Below, piece after piece: positions 11,977 through 22,343 of a DNA stretch of 64,000 bases. The notes beneath the pieces are model-generated. The model had not been told where the DNA came from. It made no database searches and saw only the letters and a program-made list of their open reading frames with translations. The stretch spans positions 62,001 to 126,000 of the forward strand of contig JAZKJV010009787.1 in NCBI GenBank assembly GCA_037367405.1, in the 5' to 3' direction. The DNA comes from Ottelia alismoides. Lineage: Eukaryota; Streptophyta; Magnoliopsida; Alismatales; Hydrocharitaceae. Within the stretch, counting starts at the first letter, position 1. The number at the start of each line of letters is the position of its first letter. A program made the position numbers and the translations under genes.

Positions 11977-13343
11977 GGCACCACAAGGGTAGCTAGATTT
12001 TTCTCTTGGCCTGCTATTCTTGGTTTGTGTACATATTTTCTCTTTCTTTTATTTTGGTATTCTTTTTCTGCCATTTATTTCTTGCATATATTTCTATCTA
12101 TACTTGTTTATGTATCTTCTTAGTTTTGAGGGGTGAACACTCAAATTGAGTACCTCGTGTTGTTAGGTGGATTATAAAGTGCTTGTAGGATGCGATTTGT
12201 CGGGCACCGAAATCCCCCCAAGATCGAACTTTGTGCATTCATCTTAGATTATTTTCTTTTTCCATTCTCATTTGAGGTCTATTTCACCAAGTGCTTGTAT
12301 ACTTGGGTGACCTCACCAGTTTTTGTTTTCTTTGCCTTTTATTTTTCTTTATCTTCACATGGTTTTCTTGTGCTTGATACCTTAATATTAGGTCTTGGCT
12401 GAGGCAAGTAACCGATTAGGTCCAAACCCCTAAATAAGAGTTTATGTTTATATAGATTAGATCATAGAATTGGACTTAGTCAAATAATAGGTTCTTGCCT
12501 GCTAATAGAAGTTACTACTAGGATTTTTCTCTTGCATCATTTAGGTTAGTTTATTTTCTGTCATTATTTTTATGCGAGGATCATTTTGCATATAGAATAC
12601 TGGAGTAAGGTACACATAACTAATCTCTTGCTTACATCATTGATTTCCGTTGCATCGACTTCTCCATCTCCTCTCTTATTTTTCTCACTTTGGAATAAAG
12701 GAATTGGAAAAATCGTTAGATCATCTCTTTGAAAAAATCCAAAAAATTGACAACCAAATAAAAAATGGAATGCTAAATCTAGTTGATCTGAAACTAGACA
12801 TAACGATCAAATTCATTGTTTTGGGGAGAGTAACCCCCTCATTGTTTGTAGGTACTTACCTCCAGATAGAGTGGGTGAGGAAGTTGCCATAAGGTTAGAG
12901 CCCAAATCCATAGACATGTGCCCTATGCTTATGTGCATTACTCTTTAGTGTACGGTTTAGATGAAAGCACTTGCCTAAGACATTAGAAAATCGTTTTGGT
13001 GAGCTCCACCTCTTATCTCTCCTTGTCCTGATACTGAACCTAACATCCCAAGCAGATGGTTCCAATATTTGGGGAGGTTTGAGGGTGTATGCTGGGCGAT
13101 AGGGTGACATCACCCTGTGTGCATAGTAGTAAGTAAATTTATGTAAATTTACTAAACTTAAAATTTAAAAGATAATTGACCGAACATTCACGGTCTTCAT
13201 TGATGTTCAGTTGGTGAATCGGTGGTTTGCATTGTGTTTGTTTGCTAGTGTTAGAGATCCCTCTATGCATTTTGTGCCTTAATTTTCACTTTCTTCTTCT
13301 TGTTTGACTTCGTGTTCTTGCATCTTACCTCTTGCCATCAAAG
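11977..13343 (+). other. Leader (5' UTR) of element A
   Basis: About 1.37 kb without a meaningful ORF lies between the PBS and gag. It aligns by landmarks with the leaders of C, D3, E1 and E2: 'gattaggtccaaac' (12415), 'ttttgcatatagaatactggagtaag' (12587), 'agtaaccccctcattgtttgtaggtac' (12828) and the hairpin/GTGTTGAG motif at 13157-13230. Long leaders of this kind in gypsy elements usually hold packaging and dimerisation signals; that role is inference here. ORFs at 12190, 12650, 12895 and 13300 are unconserved. Confidence 0.7.
13157..13230 (+). promoter_or_regulatory. Conserved leader motif just upstream of gag (A)
   Basis: An A-rich run 'aaaatttaaaagataa' is followed by a small stem GACCG...CGGTC and then 'ttcattgatgttcagttggtgaatc...ggtttgc'. 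The same order occurs in C (35076-35148), E1 (45921-46000), E2 (50959-51040) and, on the minus strand, D3 (62443-62520), always 100-250 bp before the gag start where gag survives. It could be a packaging, translation or splicing signal. Confidence 0.6.
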
Positions 13344-14752
13344 ATGTCAAATTGGATCATTTTATGCTCGAACTTCGCGAGATTATCTTTATACACTCCA
13401 CTTCAGTCATTTTCACCTTTTCAGGATGACTCTCCTCTCGAACTCACCTTTTTTTTTACATCTACCCTTCTATTGCCAATGAATCCCTTATTTGAGATTG
13501 ACTCTAGTCTCAAACTATCATTTGAGACTTCAGATTTTCTAAAGACAGATCGAGTGCCTTGCACAAAACAGAGATCGATTCTGAGGACTCAATGGCACCA
13601 CCAAAGGAAAAGGGACTAGTTATTGAGCAGCATGAGATCAACTCTGTGATGTTGGATTCTATTCAGGCAATCCAAGACCATCTTACTGAGTAGGCCAACA
13701 TACAACATGACTTCGTGACATGATCTTAGAGATGTGACAAGATAGAGGAAAGAGGAGAGAGGATCGACAGATGAGCGGTGGTGGAAATGGGGGAGATGAT
13801 CTAGACTAGCTTAGAGTGAAGTCTAAGCCTACACTTAGAGATGCCTATAACCAAAGCACATGATACACAATGACATGGATTCAGATACCTGCAATTCATT
13901 GTCATTTCAAGTTGAAGCTCACCATACTTCCATTTCTCCTGATATTCCATGGACACATTCATGAGGAGCATGATATTCACCTCCAACAGTTTGATCGTAT
14001 ATGTAGCACCATCCACTACCCTAACATTCCATTAGAGGCAGTGAAGATGACAACCTTGTCATCCAGTCTTTTGGACAAGGCATTATACTAGATTAATAAT
14101 TTTGGAAAGATTGTCACGTCTTCGGCTGAGTTGAGGTCCGCATTTCTGAGCAAGTACTATCCCCTTGGACATTTGAATCAGATGCGATCGTTGATAGCTA
14201 ACTTCTCCAAGTTTTCCCATGAGATTCTTCACCAGGCGTGGGAAAGATTCAAAGATTTGATGGAGAAGTGTCCCCATCATGATATTCCAAAGACAATCTG
14301 GTGCAGAATTTTTTTGGGGGGTTGAGCTTAGAGAACCAAAGATTGGTGTATGTTTCCTGTGGGGGTTTACATTTTAACAAGGATGATGATGTTCTATATC
14401 ATATTTTTGAGGAGATGTCAGAGAGTTCAGAAACACTCTCTTCTTCCCATGCTTTTTAGAAGCCCCCTCCTCCTTATTCTTTAGCACCCCATAAGGCCAT
14501 CAGCATGATGACATCTCATGATGTTCATTGGGGGGACAATGATGATTTGACCATTATTGGAAATCACCTATCCAATGTTCATATAATTGATAAGCACTCA
14601 CAAGAGATAGACAAATTACAGGTGATTGAAGAGAGGATGAAGGAACTGGATGATCTGGATGAGATTACTCATCATCTGGTGCTTCTTGTTAGTACCATTA
14701 GCTCATGTCAGAGCCAGAGTGCACCATCCGATACACCTGTAGTGGAGTAGTC
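13344..14752 (+). pseudogene. gag: Element A gag, capsid region
   Basis: Athila-type Gag, the structural protein of the virus-like particle. I take the ATG at 13344 as the start because its context (TCAAAGATGTC) recurs at gag in C (35235) and E (46186, 51228). The capsid core is clear across frames. Around 13870-14090 are the 'PFLLIFHGHIHEEHDIHLQQFDRICSTI' equivalents. At 14131-14280 come LRSAFLSKYYPLGHLNQM, then LIANFSKFSHEILHQAWERF and KDLMEKCPHHDIPK, as in other Athila Gags. 14505-14750 is a Glu/Asp/Leu-rich, coiled-coil-like stretch. At least three frame changes or stops lie between 13619 and 14505, so it is a pseudogene. Zinc knuckles were not seen, as is usual for Athila. Confidence 0.82.
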
Positions 14753-16080
14753 GAGTTTTTCTACTACTTCAGCACCATATAGTATCATAGTTCCTTCTTC
14801 TACCATCCAACACGTTTTCTACATGCAGACGCTAGATCAGGTTCAGCAGCAATCTATTCCGTCATGTGTTGTGCCGTACTACCTAGAGCATCAGTACATT
14901 CCTGAGTTGTTTTCTCCACCTCCACCGTACATCCAGGAAGTAAATGGAATTTGGTTTGACCGTGAGTGCAGTCAGCCCCATCCATCTGGGTAGGGTCAAT
15001 TGGGTACGTAGTTGAGTTAGAGGCTCGTTCACCCGTTCACCACTATCAGAGCGAGGCCACAGTACCAGCACCACCAGACTTCACAGCCTCACCCGTTTTC
15101 GTCTCTACTTCAATTCTAGACCTCGAGACTTGGTTACTAATAGTCGATGCAGCCTGCATACTCTTACCAGCCCTATTAGCAGCAACCTGCATATTTTGGG
15201 TAGTTTTATTCGCATCCTCCTCCTCATTATCAACAACAGTATTCTAGGTACCAGCCTCTACGCTACCAAACTCGACAGGCCATTGTTGAGCACCCTAAGG
15301 CACCTTCAGTGAGCCCAACCCTAATCACCTAGCCTTGTTGATGAAGAACATGACATATTTGACTCAAAGACTCGACGACTTGACCATGACTAAGAGACTT
15401 ATTCCAGCCCAGGTTTATCCTTCCACCCCCTGACAGGTATGGACTTTTATTTTACATGTTTATTTGGCGTTATTTCTCTCAGGAGTAATAGGAGATTACA
15501 ACCACGTTCACATCAATTGGGATTGGGGGATCGAGCAGCTAAGAGAGCTACACAGACTACATCATCTTCTTCACCAGCTGAGCAGCGATCCAGAGTTGTA
15601 GTTCTAGAGCGTGGAGGATCACCGACTCCTTCTTCTTCACCATCACCACTACCAATATACAGAAAAACACAAAAAGATAATAAAGCTAGATGCAGTGCCG
15701 AATCAAAGATGAGGGAGAACATACCTATCGTGGAGTCTTCTTCAGCACCTGCAGACCAAGCAACCCTTTCTGTTTTCCCTTTTGTTAATGTTTCTTGTAC
15801 ACCTCTATTGGATGATACACATCATCTTTCTGATCGTCCTTTTGCATATGTTGACTCTGATATTAATAATAGAAATGAGCAATTTTATGTTTCTTCTGAT
15901 TCTATTCCATTTCCATCTGCCTTGAATAAAAGAAAAATCCAAAAAATTAAAACAACCATATCTAATCTTAGAGTGGTAGAGATCCTTCAAAACATCTTTT
16001 TAGAGATGCCACTCCTTAAGGCCATAGATTACATGCCCATAATTAAAAAGGGAATGAAATAAGCATGTACTAGGAAGCAT
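14753..16080 (+). pseudogene. Element A gag C-terminal tail and gag-pro linker
   Basis: It continues in frame from the previous segment. A Gln/Pro/Tyr-rich stretch (QPAYSYQPYQQQPAYFG, near 15147-15200) is typical of the Athila Gag tail. The longest frame in the element, 15439-16062, is rich in Ser and Pro. It ends with FPSALNKRKIQK and a helix 'EILQNIFLEMPLLKAIDYMP', matching the conserved linker before the protease ('FPQRLNKRK...IPLVEALxxMP'). Stops occur at 14996-15030 and after 16062. The 207-codon frame is the best-preserved piece, but it is only a segment of a longer polyprotein. Confidence 0.72.
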
Positions 16081-16159
16081 CAACCAAAGCAGAACAAACG
16101 CTAGAGAACTGACAAGCACATATTGACAATGGCCATAGTTTACGCCATCAACAACCTCC

Positions 16160-16560
16160 GCCAAAAAAAAAGATAAGGGGGAACCTCACACTTGTTGTAT
16201 GATTTTTGATCAGGAGTTCAATCACACTCTACTCAATAGTGGATCCTTGATCTATCTTATGCCATCCTCGCTACCCACTAAGTTTAGGTTGGGGCCTCTT
16301 AGATCGACCAAGATGATCCTTCGGTTTGTCGATAGATTGATCAAGAGGCCAAAGTGTATTCTCGAGGATGTTATTGTAATGGTGCAAGAAATGAGTTTCC
16401 TAGTTGATTTTTCCATTATGGATATGGATACACATGCTCTATTACTCCAGACCTTGATCATATTTGGTCTGTCATTCCTTCAAATGGTCGAAGCGATAGG
16501 TTATTATGGTACTGGAGAGATCACATTTCACTCTGAAAGTGATAAGGTGAAGATTGAGAT
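16160..16560 (+). pseudogene. Element A retropepsin-like protease
   Basis: Aspartic protease that would cut the Gag-Pol polyprotein. The frame from 16199 shows the family order. LLNSGSLIYLMPSSL stands where functional copies have (C)D-x-G-A-S-x-N-L-M-P, so the catalytic Asp reads Asn. Then come LRSTKMILRFVDRLIK, ILEDVIVMVQEMSFLVDF, and a flap-distal block IIFGLSFLQMVEAIGYYGTG in place of (I/V)LGRPFLATARAxIDxxxG. The ORF stays open to 16759 without a stop. The Asp-to-Asn change alone should abolish activity. Confidence 0.8.
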
Positions 16561-17245
16561 GATCCCAAATCCGAGGTCATCAATGCCACCAGCAGTAGAC
16601 ATGAGAGTGCCAGCAACAGATTTTGAGGTCTGTGATTTTCTAACCCAGATTCAAGATACTAATCTTTTTATTGATTCTAAGGACACCCAAGAGTTCGTGT
16701 CCCAAAAGGAACCCTTGGAAAACACGACAAATCTTTTCTCCCTTGTTGATGATTCATAGTTGTTAGTTGATGGATCGTTTGAGTTATTTTATAACGATAA
16801 CACTGAGTTACTTTCGATGTTACATTTTGAGATGCCTGAGACACATTTTTCTGAGATTACTGATCACATACCCCGTATTAAGATATTTGCGATTTTTGTT
16901 GATGAGTTTTCTGAGATCTTTGATCGTAATATTGATCCATCCCTATCTGAGTAGAGAGCATTTCTTGTTGATCTTTCTTATACACTTCATGCTGAGCCTA
17001 AAATAGACACGGTGGACAGTTCACATAGTACAGATAGTATACCTTCTACCAATGCAGTTGTAGAGGTTGTTGTAGAATTAATTTTGACACAATGTGAGCT
17101 CAAAGTCATATCTACATTTCTGAAGTATGCATTCCTTGTGGGTTCCCCTCAAATGTTTCTGGTCATCATGAATTCATGGTTGATCGATGACCAAGAATCT
17201 CGTTTACTAGAGGTTCTTGAGAGAAACCACAAGGCTATTGGCTAG
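16561..17245 (+). pseudogene. Element A protease-RT linker
   Basis: Two open stretches (to 16759, and 17012-17245) cover the acidic linker and the conserved block before RT. LKVISTFLKYAFLVGSPQMFLVIMN matches the Athila 'LKPLPSHLKYAYLGxxxxLPVIIS' block, and LLEVLERNHKAIG matches 'LLxVLxxHKxAIGW'. A stop at 16757-16759 and a frame change near 16930-17012 break it. No catalytic function is expected of this part. Confidence 0.72.
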
Positions 17246-18040
17246 AGTATTTCAGGTCTTTGTGGGATTCGTATGGCTTTGTGCTCGCATCATATCTACT
17301 TAGGGGATGACAACATATTGACCCAAGAGTTTTAGCATCGTCTGAATCCTAATCACTGGGATGTTTTCATGAAAGAGATTGGGAAATGATGTGATATTTG
17401 CTTCATTTATCCCATTTCGGATTCCAAGTGCGTCAATCTATAACATGTGGTCCTGAAGAAATCCAAGATTACAATTGTGATAAATGACCATGGTGAGGAT
17501 ATTTTGACTTGTGTACCCTCTCCATGACACGTCTGTGTTGATGACTAGAACTTGAACTCAGTGACCAGGGAAGATAACTTTCTACTGCCCTTTATTGATC
17601 AGATTATTGAGAGGTTCGTAGAGAAGGAGTTCGTCTATTTCTTGGATGGGTACTCGGGATACATACACGCTCCTGAAGATCATGATAAGACTACTTTTAC
17701 TTGTCTATTTGGCACCTACATCTTTAAACGGATTCCCTTTGGATAGTGTAACACTCTCGCTACATTCCAATGTTGTATATTGGCCATTGTTGCTGACATG
17801 GTAGGTAGTTTCCTAGAGGTCTTCAAGGATGATTTCCTGATCTATGGGGACAGTTTTGACTGATGTATTAAGTATTTAGATCGAGTACTTAAGAGATGTT
17901 GTGAGGTAAACTTAGTGCTCTCATGGGAGAAGAAACACTTTATGGTGACTAATGGGATTGTATTAGACCATGCCATCTCCAAACATGGTATGGAGGTTGA
18001 CCCAAGATTTATATGATCTACAAGCTATAACTACTGCTGA
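17246..18040 (+). pseudogene. Element A reverse transcriptase
   Basis: Reverse transcriptase domain, read across several frames. IYPISDSK appears near 17405-17430. LNSVTREDNFLLPFIDQIIERF then YFLDGYSGY (17549-17660) are the RT finger/palm blocks. APEDHDKTTFTCLFGTYIFKRIPFG (to 17746) is intact. The catalytic block, normally F-M-D-D in Athila, reads FKDDFLIYGD near 17820. LVLSWEKKHFMVTNGIVL and the end 'GMEVDP' follow to ~18005. Stops interrupt it at 17334, 17388, 17747, 17863 and 18015-18045. Sequence affinity is clearly Athila, not chromovirus. Confidence 0.85.
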
Positions 18041-18042
18041 AT

Positions 18043-18620
18043 TTGAAGAAGTTGAGGTCTTTTATTGGTCACGTTGGATTCTATAGGCAATTCATTAAGG
18101 ACTTCAACAATATCGCCATGCCTTTTACTGATTTGTGCAAGGAGAGTGAGTTTATTGTCAATGAGAAAGTTCTCCTTGCATTTAATCAAATGAAATATAT
18201 GGTTACTAGTTCTCATGTCCATAAGCCACCTGATTGGTCTCTCCCCTTTGAGATCATGACATACGCGTCGGATTTTACAATTGGAGCTGTTTTAGGGCAC
18301 AGACGGGATGGGATACCATTTTCCATACACTATGCTAGCATGACTTTGGATGAGGCACAATGTAATTACACAGTTATAGAGAAGGAGATGTTACCAGCAG
18401 TGTTTGCTTTAGAGAAGTTCTGCTCCTACCTTTTGGGTTCACATGTCATCTTCTACATGGATCATACTTCTATAAGGTACTTACATGCAAAGAAGGATGC
18501 CAAACCACACCTTATCAGATGGATCCTTCTTCAGCAATATTTTGATTTAGAGATTCGAGACAAGCCTGGAGTGACAAATGTTGTGGTAGATAACCTTTCT
18601 CTGATTTCAGATACTGATTC
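18043..18620 (+). pseudogene. Element A RT thumb/connection and RNase H
   Basis: Best-preserved pol segment: one open frame (18043-18840). It starts with LRSFIGHVGFYRQFIKDF, the classical block between RT and RNase H. Next is PPDWSLPFEIMTYASDFTIGAVLGHR, where the usual CDASD reads TYASD, so the first catalytic Asp is Tyr. Of the other RNase H acidic residues, Glu in IEKEMLPAVFALEKF, Asp in FYMDHTSIRYL and Asp in VVVDNLSL are still present. The frame runs into the integrase N-terminus without a stop until 18838. The Asp-to-Tyr change would inactivate RNase H. Confidence 0.88.
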
Positions 18621-20019
18621 CCCTAAGCATACACTATTTCCTATATCAGACAACTTTCCATATGGGGCTATCTTTTATGTTGTCTCACTCCCTTGGTACA
18701 CTGATATTGTGAACTATCTTGTCTCTAATAATGTTCCACAAGATTGGCACAAGCTAAAGGTAGACAGATTCCTCTCAGAGATTTACTTTTGCCAGTGGGA
18801 GGATCTGTACCTATTTCGTGAGGGTGTGGATTGTATCTAGAAGAGATGCATTCCTCTGGAGAAATATACCCGTGTGCTTGAGCATTGTCACAAACTAGAG
18901 GCTAGTGGGCATCATTCGGGGAAGGGAACAGTAGTGAAGGTTCATTAATGTGGTCTATGGTGGCCAACTCTGTTCAAGGATACTATAGATAATGTTTAAG
19001 GTTTTATTGACTGCTAGATAATGGGAGGAACCATCAGTTCCAAAGATATCATGCCACTGAGATATAAATAGATTTTAGATGTTTTTTATGCTTGGGGCAC
19101 AGACTTCACAAGTCCATTTCTTGACAGTCATGGATTCCAGTACATCATGGTTGTTGTGGATTATGTCAGTCATTGGATGGATGCGATCCCCACTCGAGAT
19201 GCTGATAGTCATACGATTTAATCCTTTATCAAGGGAAACCTTATTGCACAGTCTGGGATACCCAAGGTACTCATTTCATATGGTGGAATCCATTTCATCA
19301 ATCAAGAGGTCAGAAAGTTAGTTAAGGAGTATGCCATTGAGCACCGTGTCATGTCTCCTTAGCACACACAGACTAACAATTTGTTGATATTTCAAATAGT
19401 GAGATCAAGATGATACTTCAGAAACTTGTATATCCAGATAGGAAGAACTTGTCCCAGATGCTTGATTTAGTTATATGGGCTCATCGGATGACGTACAAGT
19501 CTCCATTGGGCATGTCTCCCTATATATAGGTTAAAGAAAGCCTTGCTACTTGCCAATTGTGCTTATTCATAAATCTTTATGAGTGTGGACTGTCTAATCA
19601 ATTTGGATTATAAGATAGATGGCTAGAGCAAAAATGTGGATCTGAACAGACTGCTGGAATTCTGAGATTTCGCCCGTGATAACTAACTCATGTATAAGGA
19701 GAAATTTAAGCGCATGCATGGTCGACATATTAGGAGAAAGACTTTTGTCCTTGATTAGAAAGTATGGTTGTTTGATGTGAATTTCAAGTTATTTCCCAAC
19801 AAACTCAAAAGAAAATGGTCAGGACCGTTCATTGTTAGAGATGTGGGTGACAATGGTAGTACTATCATATATAGGTTGTCATCTGATGCACAACCATTTG
19901 TTGTGAACGGACAATTGCTAAAGCCTTATCTTGATCAATATACATTCCTATCCATGGTTGATTCCATCCATTTGCTATTAGACGATGATCCTTTGACATT
20001 ATCTGCATCCGATAAATGA
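18621..20019 (+). pseudogene. Element A integrase
   Basis: Integrase remnants in order. The zinc-binding N-terminus (EHCHKLEASGHHSG, near 18880; GLWWPTLFKDT near 18955) has lost later Cys positions to stops. The core has AWGTDFTSPF (first Asp kept) at ~19090, MVVVDYVSHWMDAI at ~19150, and LISYGGIHF at ~19270, where the second catalytic Asp (ISDGG) is Tyr. The Glu block is disrupted near 19380-19400. NLSQMLDLVIWAHRMTYKSPLGMSPY lies near 19450-19525. The C-terminus is open (19768-20019): FPNKLKRKWSGPFIVRDV and VVNGQLLKPYL, the GPF/Y-like end of Athila integrases. No chromodomain follows. Many stops make it non-functional. Confidence 0.85.
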
Positions 20020-20100
20020 GTTGATATTCTTTTATATATATCCTTTTTTTATTCTTTCTTCTTCCGTTTTTATCATTCACCTCTTTCCCATGTGTGTGTG

Positions 20101-20610
20101 CTATACTTAGGATGCACTCTATCCTAAGTATAAGGGAGCTAAATGACTTGAATTGATCTTTTTGTTCTATTTTAACACTCTCGTTTTTGCCCATACTAAG
20201 GTCTCTTTGACCCTAGGTATAGGGGGAGCGACGTCGTTCATTTCCTTCTTTTTCATTTCATTTCATTTTCTTTCATTTTCTTTCTTTCTTTTTTTCCCTC
20301 GCCTATCCTTCAACTTGTTGATATTTGTTTTCTAAAATTTGGGATCTTTTGCACTAAGTATAGGGGAGGACAAGTCGATTCAATGAGTTAGTACATTTTT
20401 TCCTCCGTGTTCCCTATCTGTACAGTCTCTATATTTAGGATTATTTGATCCTAAGTATAGGGGGGATCACCGACTTCCATTCACTTCTTTCTTTATTCTT
20501 TGAGTCGATATTGTATAGATTCTTTTCACTTTTCTATACTTAGCATGAGTTATGTCTTCATTTGTCACTTTTTGGTCACTATGAGGACATAGTTCGAGCT
20601 AACTATAGAG
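20101..20610 (+). other. Array of PPT-like hairpins in element A 3' UTR
   Basis: Five copies of one motif lie downstream of integrase. Copy 1 (20102-20132) is a perfect 12-bp stem TATACTTAGGAT / ATCCTAAGTATA with a 7-base loop, followed by AGGGAG. Copy 2 (20192-20221) is imperfect and followed by GGGGGAG. Copy 3 (to 20352) keeps only the right arm, CTAAGTATAGGGGAG. Copy 4 (20431-20459) is ATATTTAGGAT / GATCCTAAGTAT, then AGGGGGG. Copy 5 (20536-20608) is long: TATACTTAGCATGAGTTATG pairs with sequence around GAGGACATAGTTCGAGCTAA. The right arm plus G-run resembles the polypurine tract AAGTATAGGGGG of the related elements C and D3. The same array occurs in C and D3. Confidence 0.8.
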
Positions 20611-20618
20611 GGTAGTCG

Positions 20619-20637
20619 TATATATTGTATATATACT
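20619..20637. other. TATATA palindrome after the last hairpin (A)
   Basis: GTATATATTGTATATATAC is a near-perfect palindrome ten bases after hairpin 5. The same palindrome follows the long hairpin in C (37462-37480) and, on the minus strand, in D3 (59526-59544). Confidence 0.65.
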
Positions 20638-20649
20638 CTAGCCATAACT

Positions 20650-21680
20650 AGTACTTGTTTTGTTAATATATGGCTAATAAACTAGAATAAAAATGTTTTG
20701 TAAGGAGCATATAAAAATCTTTGAGAAATTCTTTTGTAAATATTTTTGTAAAGTATTTGTTAATTGTCTATACAAATGCTTTGTAATGTATTTGTAAAAA
20801 AAATTCTTTGTAAAATTATTGTACAAGAGGACTTTGGTTGAGATTAGTTTCACAGATTTCTCTTTTCCACTAGAATTTAGATAATATATATATTCATCGC
20901 ACCAATTATTATATAGTTCAGCAAAATTATTTGTATAAAAATTGTTGTACATTTTATTTGTTTGTAAAATCTCTGTAAATTATTTTGTATCAAAATTATA
21001 TATATTGTAAAAATGTTAGTAAAATAATAAATAAAATATGTGTAAAATTGATTTGTTAAATTTGTAAACTAATTTTCAAAACCTTTTGTAAACTGTTCGT
21101 AAAAATAGTTTTGTAAAATTTTTGTAGAATATTTTGTAAAATATTTTTGTAAACTATTTTGAAGATGCTTTTAAAACTCTTGTAAACCTTTTTTGTAAAA
21201 TATTTTGTTATCTTCTATATACATAAATTGTTTGTACATATTATTTGTATATACTAGTTGTACAAAATGCTTTTAAATAGAACTTTTAATCACCTTGTAA
21301 GTATGTTAATAAAATTCTTCTGTGCATAAAATTTGTTTAATAAAATCATTATATAAAAATTGTATAAATTGTATAAAAATTGTATAAATTGTATATAAAA
21401 TTCTTATTAAAACTAGTAAATAAATATCTTTGGTTTATAAAATGTATTGTAAAATGTGTATACAAAACTTGTAAATATTCTTTTTGTAAAATCTTTTAAT
21501 ATATTAATATAATCTTGTATATATGCTTTGTATAAAATTATTTGTAAAATTATATGCAACAATTGTAAAAACTTGTAAAAATGTTTAATTCTTTCTATTA
21601 AAAACTCTATAAAAAATTGAAAAAATAAAATCCATAAAATTTTGAAAAAGTCTCTTAAAAACCGTTCACAAAGATTCGTC
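20650..21680 (+). other. TGTAAA-rich tract in element A 3' UTR
   Basis: About 1 kb made of variants of TTTTGTAAAAT and TGTATAAA with no coding potential. It sits between the hairpin array and the distal 3' UTR. Comparable low-complexity tracts occupy the same place in D3 (58900-59520, reverse complement) and, shorter and more A-rich, in C (37500-37880). UGUAAA/UGUAUAA motifs resemble Pumilio and near-upstream polyadenylation signals, but any function is inference. Confidence 0.6.
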
Positions 21681-22343
21681 TTTTCTTTTCATTGAAAACA
21701 TTTTTTATATATGTTTCTTGCATTTGCATTTGCATTTTTCGGAATGAAATTGATGCTTAAACTAGTCAGTAATAAAATTGAAGAATGGAGCTTGGTCAAG
21801 ACCTTAATCAACTTAATTTGAGAGGAACCTTATAGGAGTTGTAGTTCAGACTTTTTCATGTCTAGCAACTTATTTCTTTGAGTCCACAAGACTATATTCA
21901 CATGTCATCTTGATTGGTCTAAGAAGAATATTTGGTACATATGCATGGTGATTTTATACAGTGACATAACTTGGACAAGCACTTTACAATAGCTCTTCAC
22001 TGATGAGGTGGTGAGGGTTAGAATCCTATGGTAAGAGACACACACAAATGGAGACATACACAATCATCTTGAGTGGCCAGTGTACCCCAATCTAGTCTAG
22101 TGGCAAAAATGTCTAAAGACGGGAGCTGTGGATTGAAATAAAGATTCGGATGAGGGATGGTCTACTGGCACAACTTTTTTAAGAACCCAAAGCATGTGCT
22201 GAAAGAAATATTCTATATTGATAGGGGAAGAATAAGATCTATGCAGTGCAACAATCCTTTCCACCAAATATAAGCAATATATTTTACAATAAAAAAATTA
22301 TTAATGTATATATTTGACAAAATTGGTCCATCTTCAGAGAGAC
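21681..22343 (+). other. Distal 3' UTR of element A, left of the copia insertion
   Basis: Non-coding. It aligns with D3's 3' UTR (reverse complement) through 'ttaaactagtcag', 'gaatggagcttggtcaagacctt' split over 21760-21800, 'ggaaccttatagga', and 'agtggccagtgtaccccaatctagtctag' followed by 'gacgggagctgtgga' near 22075-22135. It ends GAGAC (22339-22343), the putative target-site copy. The alignment resumes at 43985. Confidence 0.7.

Noticed and set aside
19865..20194. 109-codon minus-strand ORF
   Set aside because: It is antisense to the well-supported integrase C-terminus of element A.
20020..22343. Env-like ORF expected after pol in some Athila elements
   Set aside because: No frame above 110 codons and no membrane-protein pattern; the interval is hairpins, low-complexity tract and UTR.
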